Position numbers and translations under genes: made by a program. A DNA stretch of 64,000 nt from Pseudorhizobium banfieldiae. Its GTDB lineage: Bacteria; Pseudomonadota; Alphaproteobacteria; Rhizobiales; Rhizobiaceae. The stretch's first letter is position 1. Every line of letters begins with the position of its first letter. Below the pieces are notes generated by a model. The model saw nothing but the letters and a program-made list of their open reading frames with translations, ran no database searches and was not told where the DNA came from. This document shows positions 62,466 through 64,000 of the stretch, in pieces. The DNA lies in the NCBI RefSeq assembly GCF_000967425.1, contig NZ_FO082820.1, positions 3,607,501-3,671,500 of the forward strand. Reading direction: 5' to 3'.

Positions 62466-63683
62466 CTACCCGACCTTTAGGTGGAACTGCACGACATCCA
62501 ACCGCTCGGCCCTGAAGCCGACGGCGCAATACTGCAGGTAGTAGTGCCACATCCGTCTGAAGCGTTCATCGAACCCCAGCGGTGCGATCCGGGACCAGTT
62601 CTTATGAAACGCCTTGTCCCACTGCAGCAGTGTCCGCTCGTAATCTCGGCCGAACCGGAAGCTCCCGGCAACTCGCATCTCTGCTTTTTCGACGGCATCC
62701 CCGAAGGCGGAAACTGATGGAAGCATCCCGCCCGGGAAGATGTAGGTCTGGATGAAATCGGCATTCCTTCGATAGTGCTCGAAGCGGTCCTCCGCGATCG
62801 TTATGGTCTGAATGACCGCTTCGCCTCCCGGCTGCAGCAGCCGGCGGACGCGATCGAAAAAGATCGGCCAGTTCTCTTCGCCGACGGCCTCGAACATCTC
62901 GATCGAGACGATCTTGGTGAATTGCCCCCGGCAGTCGCGATAATCCTCAAGACGGATTTCCACTCGATCCGCCAGGCCCATGCGTTGCAGCCTACGTTGC
63001 GCATAGGCAGCCTGCTCAGTTGACAAGGTCAGCCCGGTAACGCGGCATCCGGTTTCCCTCGCCGCATATTCCGCAAAACCTCCCCAGCCACAGCCAATCT
63101 CCAGCACATGATCCTCAGGACCGATATCGAGACTCCTGACGATACGGTCGTACTTCGCGCGCTGGGCCATCTCGAGCGATTGGTCGGCACCGTCAAAGCA
63201 GGCCGAGGAGTATGTCATCGTGCGGTCGAGCCAGGCACTGTAGAAGTCGTTGCCGAGGTCATAGTGATACGAGATGTTCCGCCGGCTGCCTGAGCGCGAG
63301 TTCGCGCGAAGACGGTGGCGCACATATGCCACGAGCTTTCGCAGACCACTGCCGACAAGAAGCCGGCCCCAAGCGGCGTCATTGGCAACGGCGAGCTCCA
63401 GAACCGCTCCCAGGTCCGGGGAACTCCAGTCTCCGTCCAAGTAGGAACGGGCAAAGCCCAGGCTCCCTCCCGCCAGGAGGCGGCGTACTGGACGTGCGTT
63501 GGCGAGCTCGATGATCGCACTAGGCCCGGCCGCAGAACCCTCGAAATGTCGTTCTGCTCCACCCGGAAAGCGAAGTGTGAGACGTCCCGCCACGATCATC
63601 TCTGCCCAGCGGCAAAGGGCTGCCTGCCAGATCGGTGACCGCGAATATCCGCGGTGGTGGTCGACATGCTGGAGATCCGTCAT
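62466..63683 (-). CDS. Cyclopropane-fatty-acyl-phospholipid synthase family
   Basis: About 405 residues. N-terminal domain with GSLGFARSYLDGDW, then NISYHYDLGNDFYSAWLDRTMTYSSACF and the SAM-binding motif VLEIGCGWGGFAEYAA, then SIEMFEAVGEENWPIFF, QTITIAEDRFEHYRRNADFIQTYIFPGGMLPS and RRMWHYYLQYCAVGF. It transfers a methylene or methyl group from SAM to unsaturated acyl chains. Start at 63683 overlaps the DUF1365 stop by TGATG. Confidence 0.93.
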   Translation of the reverse strand: MTDLQHVDHHRGYSRSPIWQAALCRWAEMIVAGRLTLRFPGGAERHFEGSAAGPSAIIELANARPVRRLLAGGSLGFARSYLDGDWSSPDLGAVLELAVANDAAWGRLLVGSGLRKLVAYVRHRLRANSRSGSRRNISYHYDLGNDFYSAWLDRTMTYSSACFDGADQSLEMAQRAKYDRIVRSLDIGPEDHVLEIGCGWGGFAEYAARETGCRVTGLTLSTEQAAYAQRRLQRMGLADRVEIRLEDYRDCRGQFTKIVSIEMFEAVGEENWPIFFDRVRRLLQPGGEAVIQTITIAEDRFEHYRRNADFIQTYIFPGGMLPSVSAFGDAVEKAEMRVAGSFRFGRDYERTLLQWDKAFHKNWSRIAPLGFDERFRRMWHYYLQYCAVGFRAERLDVVQFHLKVG

Positions 63684-64000
63684 CACCGCTCCTCCAACTG
63701 GACGATTGTCCGGGCATGTGGACTCAGGCTCCTGATGTGCCGGTGAATGGGCACGCCTTTCAGCCAGAGCCGCAGCGCCTCCCAATGAATAGCCGCAGTC
63801 ACCTTCAACGTCATCAGCGGAAAGCCGATCAATGTGCGCAACAGGCTTGCATCGGACAGAACCCTTCGTTCGCCGGAAAAAGACGCCGACAGTAGAGAGC
63901 CCTCGCAATCCGCTTCACGTATCGCAATGGCAACCCGGGAGTCGGGCCGTCGCGTGGTAAACTGATACGAACAGTCCATCGGGATGAATGGCGAGACATA
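63683..64000 (-). CDS. DUF1365 protein, C-terminal part (5' end outside window)
   Basis: The visible 105 residues begin YVSPFIPMD, the family motif near the middle of DUF1365, then YQFTTRRPDSRVAIAIRE, LSASFSGERRVLSDASLLRTL and TLKVTAAIHWEALRLWLKGVPIHRH. The frame continues past the window end, so an ATG at 63979 is internal. DUF1365, a CFA-family methyltransferase and an SDR commonly cluster, often with an FAD-dependent amine oxidase-like protein, in unusual membrane lipid synthesis. Confidence 0.88.
   Translation of the reverse strand, partial: YVSPFIPMDCSYQFTTRRPDSRVAIAIREADCEGSLLSASFSGERRVLSDASLLRTLIGFPLMTLKVTAAIHWEALRLWLKGVPIHRHIRSLSPHARTIVQLEER

Noticed and set aside
1..64000. CRISPR arrays, tRNAs, insertion sequences, phage genes
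   Set aside because: No spaced repeats, cloverleaf sequences, transposase motifs or terminal inverted repeats were found on reading.

Overview
The window looks like a GC-rich Rhizobiaceae-type alphaproteobacterium (Rhizobium/Ensifer/Agrobacterium/Shinella relatives). Signs of this are a eukaryotic-type glutamine synthetase (GlnII) behind a sigma-54 promoter, a napEFDABC operon, FNR/FixK-type boxes, an FCD-GntR-controlled pentonate cluster, and small rhizobial proteins. There are no rRNA, tRNA, phage, transposase or CRISPR features. The mix of accessory catabolism, stress and respiration genes suits a chromid, megaplasmid or accessory chromosomal region.

Layout. (A) 1-9003: a sulfonated-sugar cluster closely resembling the sulfoquinovose monooxygenase (sulfo-SMO) pathway of Agrobacterium. 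It has an ABC sugar importer (end of the binding protein, two permeases, ATPase). An opposing tightly overlapped operon encodes an SsuD-like monooxygenase, an aldo-keto reductase, a flavin reductase and a YeiH-type anion exporter. A GntR/UTRA regulator and a Gfo/Idh/MocA protein follow; the latter is a good candidate for an NAD+-dependent sulfoquinovosidase. (B) 9062-13963: an RND efflux operon with a DUF2892 protein and a divergent ArsR regulator whose two cysteines match persulfide sensors BigR/SqrR. (C) 14049-23120: a stress island of orphan GroEL, baeRF-like protein, atypical PRPP synthetase, two APH-like kinases, tandem Usp, Hsp20, phosphoribosyltransferase and DUF3775. Four of its intergenic gaps carry FNR/FixK-like 14-mers. 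(D) 23631-30146: an aa3-type oxidase with fused subunits I and III, and a SulP transporter. (E) 30166-35471: napEFDABC, and a hemerythrin behind a perfect NnrR-type palindrome. (F) 35530-41328: GNAT, CHASE-PAS-GGDEF-EAL protein, small protein, globin-coupled chemoreceptor. (G) 41469-46761: a 2-keto-3-deoxygalactonate cluster (SDR, DgoK, DgoA, FCD regulator, enolase-superfamily dehydratase, EamA transporter). (H) 46959-59817: a pentonate (Weimberg-type) region with TRAP transporter, XylX, FCD regulator, FAD dehydrogenase, DenD-like and HIBDH-like dehydrogenases, XylD (frameshifted in this sequence), TetR, homocysteine methyltransferase and SDR. Two near-identical 19-bp operators link its two divergent arms. 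(I) 59966-64000: glnII, a small ORF, and an SDR/CFA-synthase/DUF1365 lipid cluster running off the end.

How it works together: regions A, G and H bring sugars or sugar acids into central metabolism. Regions C-F look like adaptation to low oxygen, nitrate and NO: FNR/FixK-like and NnrR-like sites, periplasmic nitrate reductase, hemerythrin, globin chemoreceptor and dormancy-type proteins. The main novelty candidates are the sulfoquinovose cluster without a visible classical glycosidase, the persulfide-sensor-controlled RND pump, and the stress regulon with paired kinases. All function calls are from reading the sequence; no searches were run.
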